Origin: Rhexocercosporidium sp. MPI-PUGE-AT-0058
Lineage: Eukaryota; Ascomycota; Leotiomycetes; Helotiales
Assembly (NCBI GenBank): GCA_020746875.1
Contig: JAGTJL010000007.1
Coordinates: 1 to 64,000 of the forward strand
DNA: 64,000 bases
Direction of reading: 5' to 3'
Shown here: one piece after another, positions 35,460 to 48,410 of the stretch
How positions within the stretch are numbered: position 1 is the stretch's first letter
Layout of the letters: every line of letters starts with the position of its first letter
Program-made: the position numbers and the translations under genes
The notes under the pieces: generated by a model
Told to the model about the DNA's origin: nothing
The model's database searches: none
Seen by the model: only the letters and a program-made list of their open reading frames with translations

Positions 35460-38319
35460 TTCAGTCGTTTGATCTTACCACCTGCCTATTCGCCTGGTAC
35501 GCTATCGCCAGTGCATGCTGCGAGGCGAGCCGGTCCAGGTGTGTCTCGGGCAGCGTGGTATGGATCTGGACCACCTGCTCGAGCAGCGCCACGGTCGCTT
35601 CATTTATCTCAAGTTCCATCAAGCTTCTTGCTTGAAGGCCATACAGCGGCAAGAACTCTTCCGATGGCTCTTCGGGATGTGTCTAAGCTCTAGGAACGTG
35701 TCTTGTCGCATGTCTAACAAAGCCCATCCGCATTCCAGAACAATTGGAGTGGTAATTGTATTAGATGCGAATCCGAACACCATATTAATCTTTATATCTA
35801 AATATTTTGTCTTCTCTCTTGTGTCTGCCACATGCGAGTATTAGCGCGAGAAAATCCAAGAACGCAGCCAGCTGCGATCTATGCCACACCTTGACGTCCT
35901 AAGTCTTGTCGATCTTTTGCCTAAGCGTGAGTCTACGGGTGCATCGAAAATCCCAGGTCGCTGTCCAGATCGTGTCGAGTGACTAATAAAAGTGAGGCAA
36001 GTAGAGAAATAGCCTCTTTAAGACGAAAAGGATCCCATTCGTCGTCCTTAGTCATTATAAAACCCGGTAGTTGCGGAACGTGACTTTGGGAGAATTCGTC
36101 CATACTCTTAACGTCGATGCTCCTAGCCTGTGAGATCTCTTCGCAACCCTTCTATCCTCTTCGAAAATCTGAAAAGGAAGTACGCCAGAGTCTAGCATCG
36201 ACATAATCTCAAGTAAGCGAAGAGCATCTGTTGCAGACTCGCTTCCAGATTATTCGAATTTTTCTAAGACATCTGCTGATGCTTCAAATATCGCGTAAAC
36301 GTTAAGATACCTAAGTTTGCCTCCTTCGGTCCGTACTTCAAGAGCCGCTATCGCTGCCGTTTGTAAACCTCAGGGTATTAGTAGAGTTGACAATAGCCGT
36401 GACCGATATATCCCCCGCTTGTATTAAGGCAGGTGTGTGCGATCCTAAGAGGCGGACTACTTCTTTAGCTAGATTATCATAAAATGACGACAATTCTGGA
36501 GACACTTCCGCTGCTTTAAATAAGAGGTTCTAAGAGTCTTGCTCTTCAAGACCCCCTAGCGCTTCGAATGCATCTGGACTGACCGCTTACCGCTTGCATT
36601 CGGCAACACGAGATGTCATAAGAACAGCACCATGATTCCCAGTTGGAAAGTAGACTTGGAATCGAAGTCAGGGTTATCGGTATTGTCGAGGATAAGAAGC
36701 CAGCTTTGATGCGTAATAGCAAGGACTTGAAGTGCCTCGGGAACACTCTCGACTAAGTAGCCAAGCATCCTTGCAGCAGCTATAAAATCCTTCTCCGCGG
36801 TAGAATGTTTATTAACTTCGACCCAAAACACTCTCCAGACCCTATAATGTAAGCTAAAATATATTTTAAAGATTTAAAGGCTACTTGGAAGACGTACTTC
36901 TCCTTTACTAGGCTCGCAATCTGAAAACATATCTCGCTTTTCCCTTGTTCGCCTAGTCTTGTAACACGAATCTCCTCTGCTTTTGGACTACAGATATAGA
37001 TTGGCTTTATATCTTCTGTATTCGGGAAGTATATTGAAAAAAAGAGATTTGGTGTGAATGATGATTCCATTACTTCGGGGGAAACTAGGTCTATATAACT
37101 ACTTTAAGCGCCAAGTTATTTAGCTCTCGCATCGGCTATTTGCTCTCGCATCGGTTATTAGCTTTATATTGAAGCTAGCTTTGTTTTAGAACTAGCTTTG
37201 TATCAAGACTAGCTTTATATCATGACTAGCTTTATATTAAGACTAGCTTTGTATTAGAATTAGCTTTTGTTTGAATTTAAAGTAGTCTCTTGCGAGCTAT
37301 TTAGGTTTAGAATAGTCTTTTGCGAGCTGCCGAGCTGCCGAGTATACGGAAGCCTAAAGTAGTCTTTTGCGGGCTACCGGATATGCATGGAAAGCCTTAA
37401 TATAATCTTATATATATCAGAACGCCCGGTGAATAGGCTATTAATAGCCTGAGGCACCATATAGTGTGTGTTGCCATTTATATTAGCACCTGTACTAAAA
37501 TCAAGCATGTTAGCAAACTATATTTATAGCTCTCATTTGATTGAAGCCTTATTATAGACTTTATTGAATTTACCTCTGAAGCGTTTACTAATCTCTCCTC
37601 GAGCCGAATAAACGAATTCTCTCTCCTCTCGCTATAAATAAGTGGTATTTGCAAGCCGAAGATTCCTAGCAGAGAGTATACCTCGGCCTCTTTACGCTTT
37701 GCAGTGCGTTTTTTTGCTTATAATATTCGCTTTTCAATAAAGAGTTAAGCGGGAGGTTTTCCTTGAAATACTTTCACCGGGATATCCGTGATCTCATGAA
37801 ATAATAGTTCTAGCGATCTCTTATCGCCCAATTGTTCGTTCTCCCGAGAGAAGAATTCGACTGATTATGGCGTAATAAGCTCTTGAAGTGTCCAGGCTCT
37901 AGCGAACCATTTAATATGCTAGAATTCTGATTTCTATGAAGACCGAGAGAACGATTCATTTGCATTGCTTCGTGTAGAAACGTTAGAGAAGTAGACGTAG
38001 CATTTAGCCGTATTCCGATACCAGCTGAACATGGAATTAATAGCCTCTAAAAGCTCTATATAATTAGATTTATTAATACAACACGTGTCTACCTAAATGT
38101 GCTATAGCCTAGCTCTTACGGCTTATTCGCCGCAAAACTGAATGTTTCTGTACCTAATATTATTCGTGTAAGTTCTTGCTTTAAAGTAGTCGAATGTGAC
38201 TTCTTTGTATCCTTTCCCTAAGTATAAGAGAGTATCGCGTATGGTAGAATATGTTCGGTGTAGTCCTTGGTAAGGCTGAAGTTGCCAGAGCTTTTAAGGT
38301 GCGGATGACGCATTCTCAT
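35460..38319 (-). pseudogene. HET-NB-ARC-TPR gene (fungal NLR-like), inactivated
   Basis: Remnant of a heterokaryon-incompatibility receptor of about 950 codons. From the N-terminus: a HET domain (about 38319-37560) with landmarks LPYAILSYT, then G-K-x-x-x-EVTFD, YRNIQFCGE, VDTCCINKSN, INSMFSWYRN, AWTLQELITP and YSLLGIFGLQIPLIY; a repeat-filled linker (37390-37070); an NB-ARC domain with a damaged P-loop (GEQGKSEICFQIASL, about 36950), FWVE, SWLLILDN (Walker B) and MTSRVAEC (about 36610); helper helices (36330-35900); and a TPR piece (about 35640-35470) of the LLEQVV/RLASQHALAIAYQA type. In-frame stops occur where relatives have Trp or Gln (YT*GKG, GE*A, RL*HI*VD), so TGG, CAA and CAG became TAG/TAA as in RIP. 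The family detects non-self and triggers cell death; this copy cannot do so as it stands. Confidence 0.85.
37123..37390. repeat. Minisatellites inside the HET-NLR linker
   Basis: Three neighbouring repeat types: a 19-bp unit (GCTCTCGCATCGGCTATTT) twice at 37123-37160; a 17-bp unit (consensus TAGCTTTATATTAAGAC) six times at 37159-37260; and an AAAGTAGTCTTTTGCGAGCT unit three times, interrupted, over 37280-37378. They lie exactly between the HET and NB-ARC parts of the pseudogene. Confidence 0.9.
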
Positions 38320-40587
38320 ATCAAGATCGGCCGGATATTTGGCTTCATAGCTAGAGAAAGCAGATATGGCTGTAGGTCGATGCAGGATTGTGGGTGAAAG
38401 AAGAGAAAGCTTCCTGGCTAGGCACCAGCGGACGATGTCAAATGCTAACGCGCGCCCCTACGTTTTGAGACACACCCTGTCGCGAGACAAAATATGGGTA
38501 CTTTGAATTCAAGCAGCTCTAAATCTGTGAACGCCTCAAAATTTCTCGTAAATTTCCCTATCAAATATGTTGCGTGCCTTCCCGAACACTCTTGACTAGG
38601 TTACTTCGAAAATTACGATCGCGTCGTCGCTGCCTCCATGGTTTGTGGAGAGCTTCTTTTCATGATGTCATCGGACCTATCAACCTGTAGCACTACTATC
38701 GAGCACTTTTCACCTTTAAAACTCATAGTACGTTTGGATATGGATTTCTAAGTCTCGTTACGATGCTAAGAAAGTTATTCTCATGAATTGGTACCTTTTT
38801 GTACGAAACGTATCCCTTACGTACCTTCCGTACTCAGGAATTCGGAAAACATAAAAAGTGGGGGCCCGCTCGCTAATCTCAGCGCATGCCGGAGACATGT
38901 GCCCGGCTCCGCGCTCGCCAATCTCGGCGTATGGAGACATGCCCGGCTCCGCGCTTCCGGCGCAGCTACTTGCTAAGCGACTGGAACCGAGTGACTTAAT
39001 TAATTAATTACTCGGCGAAACTTTTTATGCCAGCTACACGAGGCTTATTGTTTTGAATGCGACTGTGGTTCTCATATATTACGCTTTGGCATCAGACGTC
39101 CGAAATTTGAATAACTGGTCATGTCCACGGTGCAGCAAAGGGCTGAATCTCGGGCATCGAATCCTACGAGGAGCAAACCGAGGATGGAACAGACCAAGAC
39201 GTCTTAAGTTTCATTTACTATGTCAGGATCCTGCAGAAAACTTGCCAAAAAATAATAAGACATTACAAACAGAACGGCAGACCAATGGAGCAGAGCATGA
39301 GACGTAATTGCATAAAATTCGTCTCCAACACCGTGCGTCTCTCCTGCCAGGGAAGCACGTTAGTTGTACGGCTGTAAAGTGGCTTCTTAAACAACTTACT
39401 ACTGGAGAGGTTCAAATTGAGGGGTTATATAACCGGGCTGTTGACTTCCTTTTAACGGGATCCAATTAGAGGTTCTAAATGTAACGATTAAAGAGAGTAA
39501 GGTGCCTCCGTACCTTCGTACCTCCTGGCTCTCTTCAACCCCCGAAGGGGGCGGGAGCGGATTCTGAGGGGCGGGGCTAGGGCACCCCTCAGCAAGGAAC
39601 GCTAGTGCCTTGTAAGTAGTTTAGAAGTGTTTAGGTGCTTTAACGTAGTCGTAGATTAAGAATAGTAATCATACTGAATAGAGGAGCTTTCGGGGTCGTG
39701 CTGACTAGACTAGCACACAGGTTCACATGCTACAGTATCACATCTGGGACCACGTTGATACCAACGTGGTGGTTGCATACCAACCATGCAAACGACTTCT
39801 CATTCGTGAAGCTTTGGTCTACCTTTGCAGCCTAAGATCGTATCGTTGCAGCCTGACTTGGTCAGGTATCAGTAAAATCACAAGGACATTTTACCCCACC
39901 TCCTGACAACATCCAGATTCTTTTCTTTTCTTAACGTCTTAAGCCACACTTTGTTTGCACACATCATCTCACCCATTCCAGGTTCTGGTTCTATTAAAGC
40001 GCAGGACCTGCCTTCGATGCTCAAGACTTGTGGCACATATTTTCGTGCGAAACTAGGCTCTTTTTTGCGTCTTCAAGTAAGCAACCACCCTCCACATTAA
40101 AGGTGAACACAGGAAAATGCGCTGGTATCACTAAACACTGCGAGCTTATTTGCCATTATCTTCTTCGTTCCGGAGTTGCCTTTGAACTTGCCACAAGCAT
40201 CACACTGACGTATCCCTAGAAACCGTCTCTCACGCTTCAGTCATCCAAATCCGAATCGAACATCTCCAACTCAAGCCTTCATCCAACACGACAGCTGTTA
40301 ACCCTCAACCTTGTCTATCAACTTTGTCTCAGAAGGCCTATACCGCGGTACATACCCTTTTAATATGTTGCGATATCGCTAACAGGGCCGCGCTGGAAGG
40401 CAACTGTCTTGAAACCAAGTCGAGTTAAGATCTTGAACTCGGAGAGAATTTAATTACCGCAATGCCTGATGTTGGGTCCACTTCGACTTCTATTCTATCG
40501 ACTCAATAATTCAACCTCCTAAGTCACTTCACTCGGCGGAGTTGGGGACGCCTCTAATGCCGCATTTTGTTTTCTCATGCAGCTCTG
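38320..40587. other. Intergenic, no gene recognised
   Basis: No supportable gene. A two-unit GC-rich tandem repeat lies at about 38865-38953, and a GC-rich hairpin-prone patch at 39535-39600 (ACCCCCGAAGGGGG and GAGGGGCGGGGC/GCACCCCTC). Open frames at 39053-39307 and 40028-40219 (plus) have no family motif. Confidence 0.5.
38865..38953. repeat. Two-unit tandem repeat
   Basis: CGCTCGCTAATCTCAGCGCATG, GGAGACATG and GCCCGGCTCCG are followed by CGCTCGCCAATCTCGGCGTATG, GAGACATG and CCCGGCTCCG. Units are about 46 and 41 bp and differ by small indels. Confidence 0.7.
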
Positions 40588-40601
40588 CAATATATATAAA
40601 G
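40588..40601 (+). promoter_or_regulatory. Possible TATA box of the C2H2 gene
   Basis: A TATATATAAA run stands about 200 bp upstream of the chosen ATG at 40798, a normal distance for a fungal core promoter with a short leader. Its use is inferred from position only. Confidence 0.4.
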
Positions 40602-40797
40602 TGCGCTAGATATTTCTGTATTTTAGCCGTTCGCACTTGTTCGACCTGACCTCTCTACCTTCCGAATCCTTGGAAAACCAGCCAAAAGCACTCGGTGTCT
40701 ATACATTCCCCAAACAAAATCACAGAAACTACTTTCATGGAACAAGGCTTCCGCCTTCGATCATCTCCAGCCGCCGGACCGAAGCTCAAGTGTGGTC

Positions 40798-41954
<1,157 letters not shown>

Positions 41955-43858
41955 ATTTAATTAAATTCCAATATTAAAATTAATTCTTAATAAAACTTTC
42001 AACAAATTTTATTTATTTAAATAGCTATATAAGGTTTACTTTCGTTTTCAATTTGAAGTCAAATAATCTATTCTTGGAACTTTTATTAAGTTCTTAAGTT
42101 GGCTATTTTTGGTGGGGTTTTAGCTTGTCGCTTATCGCCGGATCACGAATGGCTGCACCCCCTGGTAGACCATTGAATTATCAAGTAGAGTCAGCGGCCA
42201 GTGGTGTCTTTGTCGCGTGAAGCGACTACCAACGCTGCAACCCAAGTGAAAGATAATGGGAAAAGTAATTGGGTATGGAGAATCTAATCTAGTATTGAAT
42301 TTAATTATCCTCAATAACCATTAAAAACCGCAGCAATTGTCCATTTCTCGCCCTGGGACTCTTTAACTCAACGTGGCACCGTGACCAAAATATTAAACTC
42401 AGATAAACCTGGGATGTTCGCCGCCGCGTTCGCATGTCGGCTTGATATCCCTTATATTCAAAATTCTCCTCATTCCTTCCCGTGATGATTCTATTTCTTG
42501 GTATAAGGGCCCTATTTCGAAAAGAAACTTCAACTCCGCCGGTCCCATGGGCCCACCAAAACCTGTCTGGTTTGCAAACCAGGCGGAGAGTTCCGCGTAG
42601 CAAAATATGGACTTCTTCAGGGCCGTCAAGAGATTCTTAATCTAGACCAGGACGAGAACCTGACTGTCTAGGCCTTGTCTCAACACCTTCACGAAATATC
42701 CCGGATCCTCGACAAAAAAATACTGCTCTCCTCGCTTTTCTTGTTCTTCCACCCGCTGCAAATAGTTAGTTCCTGGCACAATAAGCGGCCATCGAGAGAG
42801 GCCCTGTAGTACCACCCGCATCTCCCTGCAAAATTCCCCAAAAGCCAAGTCATAGCGTCGATTGCTGTTATAGCACTCCTCAGAAAACCCCGACTGTATA
42901 GCTGATAGCTAGCCAAAGTCACAAATCACTCCAGCTAGCGACTTCTTTCTGGGCGGCTCATCACGGGCCCAAAAGGAATGCGCATTTCAGAATCTCCGAC
43001 TAAGTAGGGCCCACGAAAGACCGCGAAGGGAATGTAATGGTCTGTGCTCTTAGCTCTGATTGCGTAATCAGCTGCCCTCATAAGGACGCTGAGGGGGAAG
43101 AGGTAATCTTCCCTCCTTAGCAATTAGCTTCTGTATAATTGAAGTATCACCAGCGACTCTACAGCGTCTCTCCAGCTATTCTATTGTGCTATAGTCACCT
43201 CAGCGTGCCAGTGATCATTACAGGGAACTCCAAAGCAATCGAGGAAGGACAAACAAAGCACGAACTCGCCACAGCAGCACTCACCTCTTCAGAACGTCGT
43301 ATCTCGAAATGCCACTACAGCTTGCAATTGCACTTCCATTCGCGAATAAATGTGAGCGTGAAAGCAAGATGCTTTCAGCAATGCTTTATACAACATAAAC
43401 ATACCAATTGTTAGTCTGACCGGCCTAGGGACAGGGTTTGCTGCCTCAATGTCATTCTCTATAGTGAGAGCCCCTAATTAAAAGTAGAGCGGTTAAGAAA
43501 AAAATTAGGAAGAAAGACACAAAGACATCCCTTGATGTGATATTGTCGTAGGCACGTCAGCAACGCTCAACCATACGCAGATTTGGATTAGGGACCTCGC
43601 TAATGCCTCCACCAGAAGGGGGCAAAAGCAGTGGCACGTGGTTTAGATTAGTGCTGAAAATCCACCAGCATCAAATGAATTCTCCAAACTTTTTACGCAT
43701 GCACAGATTGGTCTTCCAGCAAGTAAACAGTTGGTAACCGCGAGCAAGAATCCTGTAGTCACTTGTAAATCATGAAAATCTCAATGCAAATTGATATTAT
43801 TTAGGTTTGGACCCTTTATTATTATTTTCAAAAATTTTCTAATCCTTACTTATATATA
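41955..43858. other. Intergenic with unassigned minus-strand frames
   Basis: After a short AT-rich stretch (41955-42120), several minus-strand open pieces follow one another: 43123-42935, 42922-42642 in two overlapping frames, and 42629-42301. They could be exons or fragments of one gene (pieces such as RGPYLVGDSEMRIPFGP and AFGEFCREMRVVLQGLSRWP look protein-like). I could not join them with good splice sites and recognise no domain. A decayed gene is possible. The rest up to the minisatellite holds nothing I can name. Confidence 0.35.
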
Positions 43859-44113
43859 TTAGAAAAATATTCGCATGTTAAAAAACATTCACATGTAAAA
43901 AAAGTATTCACGTATTAAAAAGTCATTCACGTATTAAAAAGTTATTCACGTATTAAAAAGTCATTCATTAAAAAACTATTCACATGTTAGGAAACTATTC
44001 ACATGTTAGAAAACTATTCACATGTTAAAAATATATCATTAAAAAACTATTCACATGTTAGAAAACCATTCACATGTTAGAAAACTATTCACATGTTAAA
44101 AACTATTCATATG
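43859..44113. repeat. Minisatellite upstream of the aquaporin gene
   Basis: About 14 units of 15-22 bp, consensus AAAACTATTCACATGTTAG, with variants ATTCACGTATTA and a shorter ATTCATTAA. The array ends about 300 bp before the aquaporin start codon, within promoter distance. Confidence 0.92.
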
Positions 44114-44417
44114 TATATTAGTAGTTCAGCCACCACATAATTTATGCGTCTGCAGCTACCCTTCACTATCAGTCCACTTGGATATTAATGTTGCACCATA
44201 ACGGTCTAAGTCCGCTCGTAGAGTATTCCCTCCTTTCCTCTCTTTATGATTGTTCATCTATCGACTACCTTCAAGTCCTTGTTTTCCTTTCAGGAAGCTA
44301 CTTGATTACATTTGGTCTTCCGTTCAATCATCCCCTATCTGTCGCCACAATCTAAGGGTTTTCTCCCCCCTTTTTTTGACTCCTGGATCATTCTCATCCT
44401 CTAGCCTATCGTTTAAT

Positions 44418-45381
44418 ATGGATGATTTTCAATCCCCCGAGCACACTTTGCCTTCCCTGGGACTGTCTCATAGGAAATGGGGCGAAGGAGCTCGCAATAC
44501 CTTGCGGAATCACATTATTGCGATGATGGGCGAGTTTTGTGGAACGTTTCTATTTCTATTCTTCGGCTTTTCCGGAGCACAAATTGCTGTCATGGCGACA
44601 CAAGCCTCGTCTCCTGCAGAAGCAGTAGCAAAGGCTCCTAATACCCCAAACCTTCTCTACATAAGTATGGCATTTGGCTCCTCTCTAGCCGTTAATGTAT
44701 GGGCTGTTTATCGTATTAGTGGGGGCAATCTTAATCCTGCGGTGAGTCTTAGATTATCCTATAGAATATCTAAACTAAAACTTTAGGTTACCCTCGGGTT
44801 ATGCTTAATAAAAGCCGTTCCAGTCATCAGAGGCCTCCTCGTCTTTCCATGCCAGATTTTAGGAGGAATTGCTGCAGCGGGAGTTGTCTCCGCCCTCTTC
44901 CCTGGACCCCTTGTAGTCGAGGTTAGGCTAGGTGGAGGCACTTCTGTTGTTCAAGGTCTTTTCATCGAGATGTTTCTTACAATCCAGCTTGTATTCGTCA
45001 TATTCATGCTAGCTGTCGAAAAGCATAAAGCTACATTTGTGGCACCTATTGGCATTGGTTTGAGCCTATTTATAGCCCATATAACAGGTATGTTCCCGGG
45101 TGGCGTATGAGAGCGAGATTTCTAATTATTTGTCAGGGGTTTATTTTACTGGCGCCGGTGTTAATCCGGCTCGCGCCTTCGGTCCTGATGTTATTAATGC
45201 CAGTTTCCCATCATACCACTGGATCTATTGGGTTGGGCCATTTCTGGGGTCCCTCGTTACTTCAATATTCTATTACATCTTCAAGTCGCTTGGATACGAG
45301 ACTGCGAACCCTGGGCAAGATTGCGGCAAGACAAGAATCCGTATAGTCTGCCACGAAAACGAAGGTCCACAAACGCGCTGA
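44418..45381 (+). CDS. Aquaporin (MIP family), water-channel type
   Basis: Six-helix membrane channel of 289 residues from exons 44418-44741, 44787-45087 and 45137-45381. Introns are 45 and 49 bp, with GTGAGT and GTATGT donors and CTAAAC and CTAAT branch sites. Both signature loops are present: GGNLNPAVTL (NPA at 106-108, split exactly by intron 1) and GAGVNPARAFGPDV (NPA at 218-220, Arg 221). Arg is followed by Ala rather than the Asp of aquaglyceroporins, which favours water over glycerol. The N-terminus is about 40 residues and the C-terminal tail is short and basic. The ATG at 44418 is chosen because the frame upstream has no better ATG. A minisatellite lies 300 bp upstream. The first Asn-Pro-Ala precedes V-T in both the family and this copy, supporting the splice. 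Confidence 0.92.
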
Positions 45382-45783
45382 ATGAACAGCCGTTGTTGCG
45401 GAAGCACATAAAACTGACCAGGATGGACTGTGGTGAAAACGATGCGTTGATCAAACCGAATGGAGATGAGGCCCGGACCGAGCTTCTAGTGTTAAGACTG
45501 TGATGGCTCAATTGAAACTTCATCGGGAAGAGCGAGCTAAGAGTAAGGGATACGTCGAAAAGGACATAGGCCTACAAGATAGCAGACTCTGCACATTGTG
45601 TAGAGGCAAAATTCAGTGTGATAGAATTTGTCAGGAGTGCCTAGAGACCTAATGTCGTCCGCCGTTACCTTTAATTGATTGAGCCAGAGGACGAGTAACG
45701 TCCATCGCTGGCTGCCGCAAAACCATACGTGCCAGAAAAATAATAAGTATTTTGACTTTAACATTATAAAATCAGCGTCAATG
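45382..45783. other. Intergenic after the aquaporin gene
   Basis: Short balanced sequence holding only overlapping small frames on both strands without motifs. It probably contains the aquaporin 3' untranslated region. Confidence 0.5.
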
Positions 45784-46465
45784 TGTCAAAGGATTATTCA
45801 AATTAATCTATTAATATTCTATTCTAATCAATTATAATTGATTGAGATAAATTAATGATTTTAGAACTTAAATAAAATAAAATTCAAATTATTCAAGAAC
45901 ATATGACTTTTATTTAAACAAAATATTTAAAATATAAATCAAATCTTTTGTTTTATATAAAAAGGAATATATTCAGGAGTATAACTCTTAATTAAATCCT
46001 TATATTCTTTTCCTTTCTCGTCTTTAAGAATTCCCTAACTTTTTAAGCAAATTATCCTTTCAAAAGTCTCTTTAAAAAGCCTATTTTTTAATTTAAAAAT
46101 AATTAAAGCTCTTTAAGAGAAAAACCTCTTACTAACGGCTAAGCTAGCTAGAATTTAAAGATATTTCCTAGTTATTCGAGATAATATTTTATATTTCTCT
46201 ATATTAAGCCGCTAATAGCCTAAGGCTTTAGTCTAATATTAAGTTAATTTTAAATTATATAATTATATTATTAAACTTATATATTTAAGACTTCTTTTTT
46301 CTTTTAAATAAGTAGTTAAATTCGTCGTTTTTAAATTCTTCGTCGTTTTCGGCAAATATTCCTAAGTCGTCGTCGTCGTCGTATATATTAAGATCTCCGT
46401 CCTCGTCGATTATAGGATTTTCTCTTAAATAGTCTAATTTATAATTATATAAATAATTAGTATTA

Positions 46466-46558
46466 TGTCGTATAGGCACGAGCAGCTGCTCTTCTTGGCA
46501 CTGCACGTGACCTAATTAGGTTCTGCTACTATAGACCGCCTTTAGAAGAACAACTGTT
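46466..46558 (+). repeat. Truncated copy of the copia LTR
   Basis: It starts TGTCGTATAGGCACGAGCAGC and follows the 4794-4977 LTR through GTGACCTAATTAGG and GACCGCCTTTAGAAG to about ACAACTGTT. It is then cut by the start of another LTR at 46559, so only its first half remains here. Confidence 0.88.
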
Positions 46559-47052
46559 TGTTACGAACGCCCCGCGTCCCGTAATACTAAGCCCCTGGAT
46601 AGCGTAATACTTAAGATTATAAGCTTAAAAAAGTAAAGATTTTAAGAAAAGTATATTAAAAGAGTATCGCTTTTAAAAACATTTTTTTAAAAGACTTTAA
46701 TATTTAAGATTTCATAAGTTATATATTATATAAATATTATTATCGGTAAATAATTAAGAGGCAAATAAGCCTTTAAATTACGCGACTTTCTTACGTAATT
46801 AACCGCTGGACCGCTAAAGTTTAGAGATTTAAGACCGATAAGACTTAGCGGTCTTAGCGGTCGCGTAATATAAAAGTTTTATAAAAGACTAATACGTCTA
46901 TTATTAAATAAGAGCTTCGTGTTCAACTGAAAATAGTATTTTAATTATATTAATTATTATTTATTTTATTATACGTGATATACTTATTTCTCGATCTTTA
47001 GGATTAATACAACCTACCGTATTTATACCGAGTAAATACGACGACCGTAACA
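46559..47052. repeat. Solo or partial LTR, gypsy-like ends
   Basis: It begins TGTTACGAACG and ends CGACCGTAACA, so the 7-bp ends TGTTACG/CGTAACA are perfect inverted matches with TG...CA termini, as in many fungal gypsy LTRs. It is 494 bp long. It is inserted directly into the copia LTR fragment on its left, but the rest of that LTR does not resume on its right. The flanks CTGTT and AATAG do not match, so a deletion followed the insertion. Confidence 0.6.
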
Positions 47053-47143
47053 AATAGCAAAGTGATATAAGATAAAAAGGGGGTATATACTTAAAAGAGA
47101 ATAAGGAAAGCAAAAGCTTAATATAATAAAGAATATATTAAAA

Positions 47144-47300
47144 GCATAATTTACGGTAGCTATACTAGAAGAAGTGCAGTTATAAGGTCGCTTCCGTATT
47201 AGTTATAATATACCTGCTAAGAGTATAGTTTGCGGTGGCCGTGCTCGACGGTTACAATAAGAGGTCGCTCCCTTACTGGCTAAAATATATCTACTTTAGT
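47144..47300. repeat. Two-unit diverged tandem repeat, about 78 bp
   Basis: CATAATTTACGGTAGC, TTATAAGGTCGCTTCC and AATATACCT in the first unit correspond to TATAGTTTGCGGTGGCC, AATAAGAGGTCGCTCCC and AATATATCT in the second. The differences are largely C/T and G/A. Confidence 0.65.
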
Positions 47301-48410
47301 ATTGCGAATACTTATTATTGAACCCCTGGCGCTTTAGCTAGGCTCTAGGGAGTGGAAACTGTTATTTCTAATGTTTTTGAGCTTATTAGCTTTTTGCTTT
47401 TACCTTTTTAGGTATAAGTTGCTTTACGGAAAGTCTACGGTATTTCGCAGTAAAAGAGTTACTTAAATAAAGTGCCTTTATTCATTTATTTAAAGCGCCG
47501 GAATAAGACGGCATTATTTAAAGCGACATGGACACGTAAAAGGACGTATTTAAAGGTCAATTAGCTATTGCTTTAGCTTATATGCCATTATATAATATAC
47601 TTGCTTTTCTTTTATATATTAAACTCTTATTTATCTAAGGGGTATATCTTAGAGCTCTATCATAACTAAGGGGTATGTTATGCAATACAAGTATGCGCAC
47701 GTGCCTAGCCTACGTAAGCAAGGCTAGTTATAGGGGCAGTTGCGTACAATGCTTCTTCTTAAAATTAAACACTTTCACCATTACTTTGACAAAGCCATGC
47801 CTACCGTTGATTAGAGCTTTGCACGATAACTACTTTAATATTATATTAATTATGCTTAAGCAGTCAGTTCTCGAAATCGAAGGTAAGGTTTTTTATAATA
47901 CGGATATTCTCATGTAAGGCACGAGGGAACTACGATTAACATGCGGTTCACTTTTAACGCGTTTAGTATTATATTATTAATAAACTTTATAAATATAAGT
48001 ACGTACGATAATACAGACGACCTTTTACTTAAAGCAGCGGTCGTAATTCTTCTTATTTTCCTTATTAATATAACGGAAGAAAAGATCGACTAATATAGCT
48101 TTAAAGTATTAGCCGCAGGAACTTTTGCGGGGCTAGTTCGCAAGGTCATTAAATATAATAGCTTTAAGACGCTAGACAAAAGATATAATATTAATAATAA
48201 TATTAATAATTAATTAAAAAAAAAAAAGAAAAGAAACGGGAAGATAGCGACGTATAAGCACGGGTATTATATATAATAAGCTAAAGAAGAAAAGTTATTA
48301 GTAACGCGATAAGAACGCTATTTATATATACGTCTCGGCGGAGTAGCGGGGTCGTAATCACTCTGCGGCCGCATTATTGTGTTTATATTATTTACACTTT
48401 ATTTACTTAG

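Noticed and set aside
35400..35844. Plus-strand genes over the TPR region
   Set aside because: They are opposite-strand shadows of the TPR part of the HET-NLR pseudogene.
39535..39600. Helitron terminus, because of GC hairpins followed by CTAG
   Set aside because: No matching TC start or Rep/helicase remnant was seen; the hairpins alone are not evidence.
43859..44113. CRISPR-like regular repeats
   Set aside because: Units are contiguous without unique spacers, in a fungal genome and with no cas genes; it is a minisatellite.
44250..44417. Extended aquaporin N-terminus from 44250
   Set aside because: The codon there is TTG; the first in-frame ATG is 44418 and gives a normal N-terminal length.
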